Below are positions 54,951-63,603 of a DNA stretch of 64,000 nucleotides, piece after piece. The stretch spans positions 248,001 to 312,000 of the forward strand of contig NZ_MKZO01000036.1 in the NCBI RefSeq assembly GCF_001941965.1, in the 5' to 3' direction. This DNA is from Pseudomonas putida (GTDB lineage Bacteria > Pseudomonadota > Gammaproteobacteria > Pseudomonadales > Pseudomonadaceae). Under the pieces are notes generated by a model that saw only the letters and a program-made list of their open reading frames with translations, had not been told where the DNA came from and searched no databases. Each line of letters opens with the position of its first letter. The stretch's first letter is position 1. The position numbers and the translations under genes are program-made.

Positions 54951-55175
54951 TCCTTCAGCACGAAGGCAGGGAACGGGCCGGCAGGTAGAGAACGCGAGCG
55001 AAAGCAGGCTGTCTTCACGCGCACACATAAAGTCCGCAACGCTCAGCGCCCCTCTCGGCCGGCCGCAGGATCGCAACTCGTTTATCACTGGTCACCCGAG
55101 CAGCAGTACCGGCATTGGTCTGTGCATTACCAGTCGCCGAACCGGTACTCGTCTCAGGACAACGGAGCGTCGTAG

Positions 55176-56855
55176 ATGAGCAACAAGAGTAACGATGACC
55201 TGCAGCGCCAAGCCTCGGAAAACACCCTGGGTCTGAACCCGGTCATAGGCTTGCGCCGCAAGGATTTGCTGACTTCTGCCCGCATGGTGCTGCGCCAGGC
55301 CATCCGGCAACCGCTGCACAGCGCCAAGCACGTCGCGCACTTCGGCATGGAGCTGAAAGACGTGATCTTCGGTAAATCCAGCCTGCAGCCGGAAAGCGAC
55401 GACCGTCGTTTCAACGATCCGGCCTGGAGCCAGAACCCCCTGTATCGCCGCTACCTGCAGACCTACCTGGCCTGGCGCAAGGAGCTGCATGACTGGGTCG
55501 GCGACAGCAGCATGTCCGACACCGATATCAGCCGCGCCCACTTCGTCATCAACCTGATGACCGAAGCCATGGCCCCGACCAACACCATGGCCAACCCGGC
55601 GGCGGTCAAGCGCTTCTTCGAGACCGGCGGCAAGAGCCTGCTCGACGGCCTGTCCAACCTGGCCAAGGACATGGTCAACAACGGCGGCATGCCCAGCCAG
55701 GTGAACATGGAAGCTTTCGAGGTCGGCAAGAACCTCGGCACCAGCGAAGGCTCGGTGGTGTACCGCAACGATGTGCTGGAGCTGATCCAGTACGGCCCGA
55801 TCACCGAGCAGGTCCACGAGCGGCCGCTGCTGGTGGTGCCGCCGCAGATCAACAAGTTCTACGTCTTCGACCTCAGCCCGGAAAAGAGCCTGGCGCGCTT
55901 CTGCCTGCGCTCCACCGTGCAGACCTTCATCGTCAGTTGGCGCAACCCGACCAAGGCCCAGCGCGAGTGGGGCCTGTCGACCTATATCGACGCGCTCAAG
56001 GAAGCGGTCGACGTGGTCCTGGAAATCACCGGCAGCGACGACCTGAACATGCTCGGCGCCTGCTCCGGCGGCATCACCTGCACCGCGCTGGTCGGCCACT
56101 ACGCCGCACTGGGCGAGCGCAAGGTGAATGCCCTGACCCTGCTGGTCAGCGTGCTCGACACCACTCTCGACACCCAGGTTGCGCTGTTCGTCGACGAGCA
56201 GACCCTCGAGGCGGCCAAGCGCCATTCGTACCAGGCCGGGGTCCTGGAGGGCCGCGACATGGCCAAGGTGTTCGTCTGGATGCGCCCCAACGACCTGATC
56301 TGGAACTACTGGGTCAACAACTACCTGCTGGGCAACGAGCCGCCGGTGTTCGACATCCTGTTCTGGAACAACGACACCACGCGCCTGCCCGCGGCCTTCC
56401 ACGGCGACCTGATCGAGATGTTCAAGAATAACCCGCTGACCCGTCCCGATGCCCTGGAAGTGTGCGGCACGCCGATCGACCTGAAGCAGGTAACCACCGA
56501 TATCTTCTGCGTCGCCGGCACCGCCGACCACATCACCCCTTGGCAGTCCTGCTACAAGTCGGCGCAACTGTTCGGAGGCAACGTCGAGTTCCTGCTGTCC
56601 AACAGTGGACACATCCAGAGCATCCTCAACCCGCCGGGCAACCCCAAGGCACGCTACATGACCAGCAAGGAGATGCCTGCCGACGCCAACGAGTGGCAGG
56701 AGAACTCCAACAAGCACACCGATTCCTGGTGGCTGTACTGGCAGAACTGGCTGAGCGAGCGCTCCGGCGAGCTGAAACCGGCGCCGGGCGTACTCGGCAA
56801 CAAGGCCTACCCGGCAGGCGAGGCGTCGCCGGGCACTTACGTCCACGAGCGTTGA
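55176..56855 (+). CDS. phaC1: Class II poly(3-hydroxyalkanoate) synthase 1
   Basis: A 559-residue medium-chain-length PHA synthase that polymerises 3-hydroxyacyl-CoA on the granule surface. The lipase-like box NMLGACSGG carries the catalytic nucleophile Cys296. The later blocks FCVAGTADHITPW and LSNSGHIQSI hold the catalytic Asp and His. The start MSNKSNDDLQRQAS is typical. A CA-rich stretch just after the ATG (AACAAGAGTAAC) resembles the Crc/Hfq-binding site reported for P. putida phaC1, but is not a perfect AANAANAA. Confidence 0.96.
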   Translation: MSNKSNDDLQRQASENTLGLNPVIGLRRKDLLTSARMVLRQAIRQPLHSAKHVAHFGMELKDVIFGKSSLQPESDDRRFNDPAWSQNPLYRRYLQTYLAWRKELHDWVGDSSMSDTDISRAHFVINLMTEAMAPTNTMANPAAVKRFFETGGKSLLDGLSNLAKDMVNNGGMPSQVNMEAFEVGKNLGTSEGSVVYRNDVLELIQYGPITEQVHERPLLVVPPQINKFYVFDLSPEKSLARFCLRSTVQTFIVSWRNPTKAQREWGLSTYIDALKEAVDVVLEITGSDDLNMLGACSGGITCTALVGHYAALGERKVNALTLLVSVLDTTLDTQVALFVDEQTLEAAKRHSYQAGVLEGRDMAKVFVWMRPNDLIWNYWVNNYLLGNEPPVFDILFWNNDTTRLPAAFHGDLIEMFKNNPLTRPDALEVCGTPIDLKQVTTDIFCVAGTADHITPWQSCYKSAQLFGGNVEFLLSNSGHIQSILNPPGNPKARYMTSKEMPADANEWQENSNKHTDSWWLYWQNWLSERSGELKPAPGVLGNKAYPAGEASPGTYVHER

Positions 56856-56862
56856 AAGCGCC

Positions 56863-56895
56863 GCGCCGCCGGCCTGAAACCGGCGGCGCCTTATT
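56863..56895 (+). terminator. Terminator after phaC1
   Basis: GCGCCGCCGG (56863-56872) pairs with CCGGCGGCGC (56880-56889), followed by CTTATT. The weak T-run suggests partial termination between phaC1 and phaZ. Confidence 0.75.
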
Positions 56896-56913
56896 AGCCA
56901 ACAGGGTCCGCGC

Positions 56914-57765
56914 ATGCCGCAACCGTACGTTTTCCGAACCGTCGACCTGGATGGCCAGACCATCCGCACCGCGGTTCGTCCCGGCAAGCCGCACTTGACG
57001 CCGCTGCTGATCTTCAACGGCATCGGCGCCAACCTTGAGCTGGTCTTCCCCTTTATCCAGGCCCTCGACCCGGACCTCGAAGTCATTGCCTTCGACGTAC
57101 CCGGGGTCGGTGGTTCCTCGACGCCCAAGCATCCTTATCGCTTCCCCGGCCTGGCCAAGCTGGCCGCGCGCATGCTCGACTACCTCGACTATGGCCAGGT
57201 CAATGCCATCGGCGTGTCCTGGGGCGGCGCCCTGGCCCAGCAGTTCGCCCACGACTACCCGGAGCGCTGCAAGAAACTGGTGCTGGCCGCCACCGCCGCC
57301 GGTGCGGTGATGGTGCCGGGCAAGCCCAAGGTGCTGTGGATGATGGCCAGCCCGCGACGCTACGTGCAGCCGTCCCACGTGATCCGCATCGCCCCGCTGA
57401 TCTACGGCGGCGCCTTCCGCCGCGACCCGGACCTGGCCCTGTCCCATGCTTCCAAGGTGCGCTCCGGGGGCAAGCTCGGCTACTACTGGCAACTGTTCGC
57501 CGGCCTCGGCTGGACCAGCGCCCACTGGCTGCACAAGATCCAGCAACCGACCCTGGTGCTGGCCGGCGACGACGATCCGCTGATCCCCTTGATCAATATG
57601 CGCTTTCTCGCTTGGCGAATTCCCAATGCCCAGCTACACATAATCGACGATGGACATTTGTTTCTGATTACCCGTGCCGAGGCCGTGGCGCCGATCATCA
57701 TGAAGTTCCTGCAGCAGGAACGGCAACGCGCGGTCATGCATCCCCGGCCCGCCCCGAGCGCCTGA
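56914..57765 (+). CDS. phaZ: Intracellular mcl-PHA depolymerase
   Basis: A 283-residue alpha/beta hydrolase that degrades stored PHA. The nucleophile elbow GVSWGG places Ser102. VLAGDDDPLIPLINM and IIDDGHLFLI contain the catalytic Asp and His. Length and serine position match P. putida PhaZ. It lies between the two synthase genes. Confidence 0.95.
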   Translation: MPQPYVFRTVDLDGQTIRTAVRPGKPHLTPLLIFNGIGANLELVFPFIQALDPDLEVIAFDVPGVGGSSTPKHPYRFPGLAKLAARMLDYLDYGQVNAIGVSWGGALAQQFAHDYPERCKKLVLAATAAGAVMVPGKPKVLWMMASPRRYVQPSHVIRIAPLIYGGAFRRDPDLALSHASKVRSGGKLGYYWQLFAGLGWTSAHWLHKIQQPTLVLAGDDDPLIPLINMRFLAWRIPNAQLHIIDDGHLFLITRAEAVAPIIMKFLQQERQRAVMHPRPAPSA

Positions 57766-57778
57766 ACCGCCCCTCATC

Positions 57779-57815
57779 GCCCGCACTTTCGACAGGAGCG
57801 TCGAAGCATGCGGGC
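57779..57815. other. Strong hairpin between phaZ and phaC2
   Basis: GCCCGC (57779-57784) pairs with GCGGGC (57810-57815), and TTCGAC (57788-57793) with GTCGAA (57800-57805) in one stem with internal loops. No T-run follows, so it may be an RNA processing or stability element. The 123-bp gap holds no gene I can support. Confidence 0.5.
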
Positions 57816-57888
57816 GCGCTGGACGAGGTGGGGTCGCTCATGAATCCAGGTTCAGTTTGTCGATGGCTCGACGACGGAGTGTTGCCCG

Positions 57889-59571
57889 ATGAAAGACAAA
57901 CCCACGAAGGCCGTGGCGCCCACCCCCGCCACCTATATCAACGTGCAGAGCGCGATCACCGGCGTGCGCGGCCGCGACCTGATCTCGACCCTGCGCAGCG
58001 TCGGCCGTCACGGGCTGCGGCATCCGTTCTATACCGCCCGGCACATGCTCGAACTGGGCGGGCAACTCGGCCGTGTGCTGCTCGGCGATACGCTGCATCA
58101 ACCCGGCTCGCGGGACAACCGCTTCAGTGATCCGGCCTGGAGCCACAATCCCTTCTACCGGCGTGGCCTGCAGGCGTACCTGGCCTGGCAGAAACAGACG
58201 CGTCGATGGATCGAGGAAAGCAGCCTGAGCGAGGACGATCGCACCCGCGCGCATTTTCTCTTCACATTGCTCAATGACGCCGTGTCGCCGAGCAATACCC
58301 TGCTCAACCCGCTGGCGGTCAAGGAAGTATTCAACTCCGGCGGCCTGAGCCTGGTGCGCGGGCTTGGCCATCTGCTCGACGACCTGCGCCACAACAACGG
58401 CATGCCGCGCCAGGTCGAGAAGGACGCCTTCGAGGTCGGCCGCAACCTGGCCACCACCCCCGGCGCGGTGGTGTTTCGCAACGAGCTGATGGAGCTGATC
58501 CAGTACAAGTCGATGAGCGAAAAGCAGTACGCCCGGCCGCTGCTGATCGTGCCGCCGCAGATCAACAAGTTCTATGTGTTCGACCTCAACCCGGCCAACA
58601 GCTACGTGCAGTACATGCTCAAGAACAACCTCCAGGTGTTCATGATCAGCTGGCGCAACCCGGATCCACGCCACCGCGAGTGGGGCCTGTCGAGCTATGT
58701 GGCGGCGCTGGAAGAGGCGATGAACGCCTGCCGCTCGATCACCGGCAGCCGCGACGTCAACCTGATGGGCGCCTGTGCCGGGGGCCTGACCATGGCCGCC
58801 TTGCAGGGCCATCTGCAGGCCAAGCGGCAACTGCGCCGGGTGCACAGCGCCACCTATCTGGTCAGCCTGCTGGACACCCAGCTGGAAAGTGCCGCCAGCC
58901 TGTTCGCCGACGAGGAGACCCTCGAATCCGCCAAGCGCCGCTCCTATCAGCACGGGGTGCTGGATGGCGCCGAGATGGGGCGGATCTTCGCCTGGATGCG
59001 GCCCAACGACCTGGTGTGGAACTACTTCGTCAACAACTACCTGCTGGGCAAGACGCCGCCGCCGTTCGACATCCTCTACTGGAACAACGACACCACGCGG
59101 CTGCCGGCCGCCTTGCACGGCGACCTGCTGGACTTCTTCAAGTACAACCCGCTGGCCCACCCGGCCGGGCTGGAGGTGTGCGGCACGCCGATCGACCTGG
59201 GCAAGATCACCGTCGACAGCTTCCACGTGGGCGGGCACAACGACCACATCACCCCGTGGGACGCGGTGTACCGTTCGGCGTTGCTGCTGGGGGGCGAGCG
59301 GCGTTTCGTGCTGTCCAACAGCGGCCATGTGCAGAGCATCATCAACCCGCCGGGCAACCCCAAGGCCCACTACGTGCTCAACCCCAAGCTCAGCGGCGAC
59401 CCGCGGGCCTGGTACTACGACGCCGAGAAGACCGAGGGCAGCTGGTGGCCGCTATGGCTGGACTGGATGCAGGCGCGTTCCGGCGCCCTGCGTGAAACCG
59501 GCACCACCCTGGGCAGCGCCAGCTACCCGGCCATGGAGCCCGCACCTGGCAACTACGTGCTGGTGCGCTGA
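57889..59571 (+). CDS. phaC2: Class II poly(3-hydroxyalkanoate) synthase 2
   Basis: A 560-residue paralogue of PhaC1. The nucleophile is Cys296 in NLMGACAGGLTMA, at the same residue number as in PhaC1. FHVGGHNDHITPWD and LSNSGHVQSIINPPGNPK supply the other catalytic residues. It is 123 bp downstream of phaZ and 12 bp upstream of phaD. Confidence 0.95.
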   Translation: MKDKPTKAVAPTPATYINVQSAITGVRGRDLISTLRSVGRHGLRHPFYTARHMLELGGQLGRVLLGDTLHQPGSRDNRFSDPAWSHNPFYRRGLQAYLAWQKQTRRWIEESSLSEDDRTRAHFLFTLLNDAVSPSNTLLNPLAVKEVFNSGGLSLVRGLGHLLDDLRHNNGMPRQVEKDAFEVGRNLATTPGAVVFRNELMELIQYKSMSEKQYARPLLIVPPQINKFYVFDLNPANSYVQYMLKNNLQVFMISWRNPDPRHREWGLSSYVAALEEAMNACRSITGSRDVNLMGACAGGLTMAALQGHLQAKRQLRRVHSATYLVSLLDTQLESAASLFADEETLESAKRRSYQHGVLDGAEMGRIFAWMRPNDLVWNYFVNNYLLGKTPPPFDILYWNNDTTRLPAALHGDLLDFFKYNPLAHPAGLEVCGTPIDLGKITVDSFHVGGHNDHITPWDAVYRSALLLGGERRFVLSNSGHVQSIINPPGNPKAHYVLNPKLSGDPRAWYYDAEKTEGSWWPLWLDWMQARSGALRETGTTLGSASYPAMEPAPGNYVLVR

Positions 59572-59583
59572 TCAGAGGACTGG

Positions 59584-60198
59584 ATGAAAACCCGCGACCG
59601 TATCCTCGAATGTGCCCTGCTGCTGTTCAACGCGCAGGGCGAGCCGAATGTCTCGACGCTGGAGATTGCCAACGAACTGGGGATCAGCCCGGGCAACCTG
59701 TACTACCACTTCCACGGCAAGGAGCCGCTGGTGCTGGGGTTGTTCGAGCGCTTCGAGGAAGAGCTGACGCCGCTGCTCGATCCGCCGCTGGAGGTCAGGC
59801 TGGATGCCGAGGATTACTGGCTGTTCCTGCACCTGATCGTCGAGCGCATGGCGCAGTACCGGTTTCTGTTTCAGGACCTGTCGAACCTGACCGGGCGTTT
59901 GCCGAAGCTGGCGCGGGGGATGAGGAACCTGCTGAATGCGCTGAAGCGCACCCTGGCGACCTTGCTGGCCAATCTCAAGGCGCAGGGGCAGGTGGTCAGT
60001 GATACCCGGGCGCTGGGGCAACTGGTGGAGCAGATTACCCTGACCTTGTTGTTCTCCCTGGATTACCAGCGGGTGCTGGCCAGGGAGGCCGAGGTGGGGG
60101 TAGTGGTGTACCAGATCATGATGCTGGTGGCGCCGCACCTGGAGCTGCCGTCGCGGCATGCGGCGGAGCAGTTGGCCTTGAGGTATCTGGAAGGCTGA
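59584..60198 (+). CDS. phaD: TetR-family regulator PhaD
   Basis: A 204-residue TetR-type regulator. The helix-turn-helix is STLEIANELGISPGNLYYHFHGKE (about residues 22-45, read in two halves). In P. putida PhaD activates the phaC1 and phaI promoters and responds to CoA intermediates of fatty-acid oxidation. It closes the phaC1ZC2D set, followed by a REPIN and a bidirectional terminator. Confidence 0.93.
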   Translation: MKTRDRILECALLLFNAQGEPNVSTLEIANELGISPGNLYYHFHGKEPLVLGLFERFEEELTPLLDPPLEVRLDAEDYWLFLHLIVERMAQYRFLFQDLSNLTGRLPKLARGMRNLLNALKRTLATLLANLKAQGQVVSDTRALGQLVEQITLTLLFSLDYQRVLAREAEVGVVVYQIMMLVAPHLELPSRHAAEQLALRYLEG

Positions 60199-60199
60199 T

Positions 60200-60294
60200 G
60201 GCCTCATCGCTGGCAAGCCAGCTCCCACAGGGTCACCACTGCCCTTGAGAGCGGCACTGTACCTGTGGGAGCTGGCTTGCCAGCGATGAGGGCC
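60200..60294. repeat. REPIN pair 12
   Basis: Inverted arms (GCCTCATCGCTGGCAAGCC from 60200, complement ending GCGATGAGGGCC near 60294) lie between the convergent phaD and phaF genes, directly before their shared terminator. Confidence 0.92.
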
Positions 60295-60303
60295 TAAAGG
60301 ACA

Positions 60304-60340
60304 AAACAAAACGCCCGGCACTGAGCCGGGCGTTTTGTTT
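60304..60340. terminator. Bidirectional terminator between phaD and phaF
   Basis: AAACAAAACGCCCGGC (60304-60319) pairs with GCCGGGCGTTTTGTTT (60325-60340) around ACTGA. Symmetric A/T tails suit both converging transcripts. Confidence 0.94.
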
Positions 60341-60357
60341 GCAGCAGCCGCCTGTGA

Positions 60358-61173
60358 TCAGGTCTGGCTGGTCGGCGTTGCCGGTGCCGATGGCGCCGGG
60401 GCGCTGCTGGCGGCCGGTGCAGCACTGGCCGCTGGCGCTGCGCTGACCGCCGGAGCGGCTGGCTTGGCAGCGGCAGGTTTCGGCGCTGCTGGCTTCTTCA
60501 CTGCCGGCTTCTTCGCCGCAGCAGGCTTGGCTGCCGGCTTGGCGGCTGCAGGTTTCGCAGCTGGCTTGGCCGCCGGTTTGGCCGCAGCGGTTTTCGCCGC
60601 CGCAGGCTTGGCCGCTGGTTTGGCAGCAGCTGGTTTCGCCGCCGCAGTCTTGGCTGCCGGTTTCGCCGCTGCAGTTTTCGCCGCAGGCTTGGCCGCCGCC
60701 TTCGGTGCCGCCTTGGCCAGCGGCTTGGCAGCAGCCGGCTTGGCCGCAGCACGGGAAGAAACCGGGGTAACCGACTGCCCGGTGAGCTTCTCGATCTGCT
60801 TGGTCAGCTTGTCGACCTGGCTGTGCAATGCCTTGACCTCATTGCGGCTCGGTACACCGAGACGCGAGATGGCACTGTTCAGGCGCTTGTCGAACGCTTC
60901 CTCCAGCTCACTCCATTTGCCCAGCGCACGGTCCTTCACATCGCCGACGCGGGAGGTCGCCGACTTGGCGGTCTCCTTGGCAGTGTCGACGCTGCTCTTG
61001 GCCTGCTTCTCGGCTTTCTCGCCATCCTTGACCAGATCGTCGAAGAGCTTGGTGCCGTCCTTGTCGATCTTGGAGTAGATACCCAGGCCCGCCAGCCAGA
61101 TCTTGCGGGAGTACTTCTCGATCCCGCCGACCCAGGAGCTGCCTTCTTTCTCAGTAGTCTTCTTGCCAGCCAT
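60358..61173 (-). CDS. phaF: Phasin PhaF with histone-like Ala/Lys/Pro tail
   Basis: A 271-residue granule-associated protein. Residues about 10-140 form the phasin domain (WVGGIEKYSRKIWLAGLG, and a long amphipathic helix). From about residue 141 the sequence becomes repeats of AAKPA type, rich in Lys, and ends in an Ala/Pro-rich stretch. The basic tail binds DNA and helps distribute granules to daughter cells in P. putida. The ATG at 61173 starts the known MAGKKT N-terminus. It follows phaI by 10 bp. Confidence 0.94.
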   Translation of the reverse strand: MAGKKTTEKEGSSWVGGIEKYSRKIWLAGLGIYSKIDKDGTKLFDDLVKDGEKAEKQAKSSVDTAKETAKSATSRVGDVKDRALGKWSELEEAFDKRLNSAISRLGVPSRNEVKALHSQVDKLTKQIEKLTGQSVTPVSSRAAAKPAAAKPLAKAAPKAAAKPAAKTAAAKPAAKTAAAKPAAAKPAAKPAAAKTAAAKPAAKPAAKPAAAKPAAKPAAAKKPAVKKPAAPKPAAAKPAAPAVSAAPAASAAPAASSAPAPSAPATPTSQT

Positions 61174-61183
61174 CCCGCTCTCC

Positions 61184-61603
61184 TTATTGTTTGCCCGCGA
61201 CACGTTCGAGCAATGCCGTCAGCTCATCGAGCTTGGCGGAAAGTGTCTCCACGTCATGTTTAGACGGAATGCCGATACGATTCAAGGCGCTGGCGACCCG
61301 CGCGTCGAAAGCCTTTTCGATTTTATCGAGCTGAACTTCGACCTTGCCCTTCACGCTGCGCAGTTCCTGCTTGGCGGAATCGAGCTCGCTGTTGGCCGCA
61401 TCGAGCTCGCGATCGATGGTTTTCTTGCCGCGTTTTTCCACGGCTTCACCGGCCTTGATCAGGTCTTTCACATAGTCGGCGCTCTCCTGGCCGACACGGG
61501 CGTAGGCACCCAGGCCCGCCAGCCAGATCTTGCGCGCATAGCCGCGCACTTCGCCCAGGCTGCTCTGGACTTCGTCTTTTTTCTTCAGGATCACTTTGGC
61601 CAT
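61184..61603 (-). CDS. phaI: Phasin PhaI
   Basis: A 139-residue granule protein homologous to the N-terminal domain of PhaF (VRGYARKIWLAGLGAYARVG, followed by a long helix). It coats PHA granules. The ATG at 61603 (MAKVILKKKDE) is preferred to a start three codons upstream. It is the first gene of the phaI-phaF pair, probably controlled by PhaD. Confidence 0.93.
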   Translation of the reverse strand: MAKVILKKKDEVQSSLGEVRGYARKIWLAGLGAYARVGQESADYVKDLIKAGEAVEKRGKKTIDRELDAANSELDSAKQELRSVKGKVEVQLDKIEKAFDARVASALNRIGIPSKHDVETLSAKLDELTALLERVAGKQ

Positions 61604-61681
61604 GTTCTGCACCTCGCACTCATTAAGGGAATGGAAGAACTACCCACGGATCGGGGATTGCAGGCCAAGTTACGGAGAAAA

Positions 61682-61701
61682 ATTAGAATCGACACCCTAA
61701 T
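61682..61701. promoter_or_regulatory. Dyad upstream of phaI
   Basis: ATTAG (61682-61686) pairs with CTAAT (61697-61701) within the A+T-rich promoter region about 80-100 bp before phaI. PhaD is known to bind an inverted repeat upstream of phaI in P. putida; this is a plausible but unproven site. Confidence 0.4.
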
Positions 61702-61707
61702 GGAGCC

Positions 61708-61805
61708 ACAAGCTTCAAGCTTTAAGCTGCAAGAGGACCGAGGTGATCACACGATCTGCGCAACACCACAGGTTACTTGCAGCTTGTGGCTTGAAGCTTG
61801 AAGCG
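61708..61805. repeat. Family B inverted repeat element
   Basis: The left arm CAAGCTTCAAGCTTTAAGC, then TGCAAG, faces a right arm CTTGCAGCTTGTGGCTTGAA, then GCTTGAAGC. The arms flank about 45 bp. This is the second full copy of the element at 54298. It ends beside the stop codon of the next minus-strand gene. Confidence 0.82.
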
Positions 61806-61807
61806 GG

Positions 61808-62083
61808 TCAAGCCAGCGCCTTGTCCAGCGCCCGTTCGATCTCGGCCTTGATGGTGCCGCCCATCATCGACAGCATCATGCCCAGCTTCAGCTCGACGCG
61901 TATGGTGTCGTCGCCGATCTCGACGCTGCCATTGGCGCCGCTGCGCTTGACCTCGACCCGGTCGCCCTTCCATTCGGCCTTCAGGTCGTACTCGCGGGAG
62001 AGCTTGTCGACCAGGGCCTGGGCCTTCTGACGGGCGGCCTCGCGGCCGAGGCTGTGTTTACGTTCAACGCTGATCTGGGTCAT
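61808..62083 (-). CDS. PHA system family protein (PHA_gran_rgn type)
   Basis: A 91-residue protein beginning MTQISVERKHSLGREAARQK and containing KLGMMLSMMGGTIKAEIERAL. It matches the small 'polyhydroxyalkanoic acid system' family found near pha genes. Its function is unknown. It is on the same strand as phaI-phaF but separated from them by the family B repeat. Confidence 0.84.
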   Translation of the reverse strand: MTQISVERKHSLGREAARQKAQALVDKLSREYDLKAEWKGDRVEVKRSGANGSVEIGDDTIRVELKLGMMLSMMGGTIKAEIERALDKALA

Positions 62084-62209
62084 TCATGAAGTCCTGGCTG
62101 CAAGGGCATACTCGCGCATTATGCCCCCGCCTCCAGCCGCGACAACCCCGCCAAGACAAATGCAGTCGCACGCCCTAGAATGGCGAGTAATTTTTCCCGG
62201 TGAAGCGAT

Positions 62210-62980
62210 ATGAACGAGCAGCGCAAAGGCGATAACGCCGAACCCACCACTCATTTCGGTTACCAGAGCGTTCCTGAAAGCCAGAAAGCCGACAAGGTCG
62301 CCGAGGTCTTTCATTCGGTAGCCGCCAAGTACGACCTGATGAACGACGTGCTGTCCGTGGGCATGCACCGCCTGTGGAAACGCTTCGCCATCGAGCTGTC
62401 CGGTGTGCGCAGCGGCAACCGGGTGCTGGACATTGCCGGCGGTACCGGCGACCTGACCCGCAAGTTCTCCCACCTGGTCGGCCCTACCGGCCAGGTCGTG
62501 CTGGCCGATATCAACGCCTCGATGCTCAAGGTCGGCCGTGACCGCCTGCTCGACCTGGGCGTGGCCGGCAACGTCGAGTTCGTCCAGGCCGACGCGGAAA
62601 AACTGCCGTTCCCGGACAACCATTTCGACTGCGTGACCATCGCCTTCGGCCTGCGCAACGTGACCCACAAGGACGAAGCCCTGCGCTCCATGCTGCGCGT
62701 GCTCAAGCCCGGTGGCCGCCTGCTGGTGCTGGAGTTCTCCAAACCCACCAGCACGCTGATGTCCAAGGTCTACGACGCCTACTCGTTCGCCTTCATGCCG
62801 CTGGCCGGCAAGCTGATCACCAACGACTCGGAAAGCTATCGCTACCTGGCCGAATCGATCCGCATGCACCCCGACCAGGAAACCCTCAAGGCCATGATGG
62901 TCGACGCCGGCTTCGACCGCGTCACCTACCACAACATGACCAACGGCATCGTTGCCCTGCACCGCGGTATCAAGCCCTGA
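62210..62980 (+). CDS. ubiE: Ubiquinone/menaquinone C-methyltransferase UbiE
   Basis: A 256-residue SAM-dependent methyltransferase that methylates the quinone ring. Visible blocks are TTHFGYQSVPESQKADKVA at the N-terminus, VLDIAGGTGDLTRKF (SAM motif I), ADAEKLPFPDNHFDCVTIAF, and NGIVALHRGIKP at the end. Its stop codon overlaps the ubiJ start (TGATG). Confidence 0.97.
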   Translation: MNEQRKGDNAEPTTHFGYQSVPESQKADKVAEVFHSVAAKYDLMNDVLSVGMHRLWKRFAIELSGVRSGNRVLDIAGGTGDLTRKFSHLVGPTGQVVLADINASMLKVGRDRLLDLGVAGNVEFVQADAEKLPFPDNHFDCVTIAFGLRNVTHKDEALRSMLRVLKPGGRLLVLEFSKPTSTLMSKVYDAYSFAFMPLAGKLITNDSESYRYLAESIRMHPDQETLKAMMVDAGFDRVTYHNMTNGIVALHRGIKP

Positions 62981-63603
62981 TGCTCATCGCCGGCCTTCTC
63001 GCCAGCGTCGAACACGGCCTCAACCGTGTCCTGCGCCTGGACAGCACCGCGCTGCCGCGCCTGGCCCCGCTCGATGGCAAGGTGATTGCCATCGACTGCC
63101 GCCAGCCGGCCCTGCAACTGTTCGTCCTGCCCAGCGACGAAGGCCTGCTCCTGGCCAGCCAGTGGGCCAGCCCCGCCGACTGTACCCTGCGTGCCCCGGC
63201 CAGCAGCCTGGTGCAACTGGCCCTGAGCCAGGACAAGACCGCCGTGCTGCACAGCCCGCAGGTCGAGCTGGACGGTGACAGCACCGTGCTGCTCGACCTG
63301 TTCGGCGTACTCCAGGACCTGGAGCTGGACTGGGAGTACGAAGTCTCCCGCTGGCTCGGCCCGGTGGCCACCCAACTGCTCGGCAGCCACCTGCGCAGCC
63401 GCGCCCGCTGGACCCGCGACAGCCTGTCCAGCCTGGGCCGTACCGCCTCCGAATACCTGGCCGAAGAGTCGCGCACCCTGGTGGGCCTGCGCGAAGCCGA
63501 AGCCCGCTTCGAAGAGCTCGACAGCCTCAAGCTCGACATTGAACGCCTCGAGGCGCGCCTCGAGCGCCTTGCCCGATCCCTTGAATCCAGCGATAACGCA
63601 TGA
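62980..63603 (+). CDS. ubiJ: UbiJ, SCP2-domain ubiquinone biosynthesis accessory protein
   Basis: A 207-residue protein with an N-terminal SCP2-like lipid-binding domain (about 15-115) and a C-terminal charged helix likely to form a coiled coil (KLDIERLEARLERLARSLE). UbiJ assists aerobic ubiquinone synthesis in E. coli. It overlaps both ubiE (1 bp) and ubiB (4 bp, ATGA). Confidence 0.9.
   Translation: MLIAGLLASVEHGLNRVLRLDSTALPRLAPLDGKVIAIDCRQPALQLFVLPSDEGLLLASQWASPADCTLRAPASSLVQLALSQDKTAVLHSPQVELDGDSTVLLDLFGVLQDLELDWEYEVSRWLGPVATQLLGSHLRSRARWTRDSLSSLGRTASEYLAEESRTLVGLREAEARFEELDSLKLDIERLEARLERLARSLESSDNA

Noticed and set aside
54308..55039. 243-codon minus-strand frame between hslU and phaC1
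   Set aside because: Most of it is antisense to the DUF971 gene, and the remainder crosses the phaC1 leader. No start signal or homologous block could be recognised.
60358..61173. Calling the Lys/Ala/Pro-rich protein AlgP
   Set aside because: The N-terminal 140 residues are a phasin domain, and phaI and the pha genes adjoin, so PhaF is the right call.
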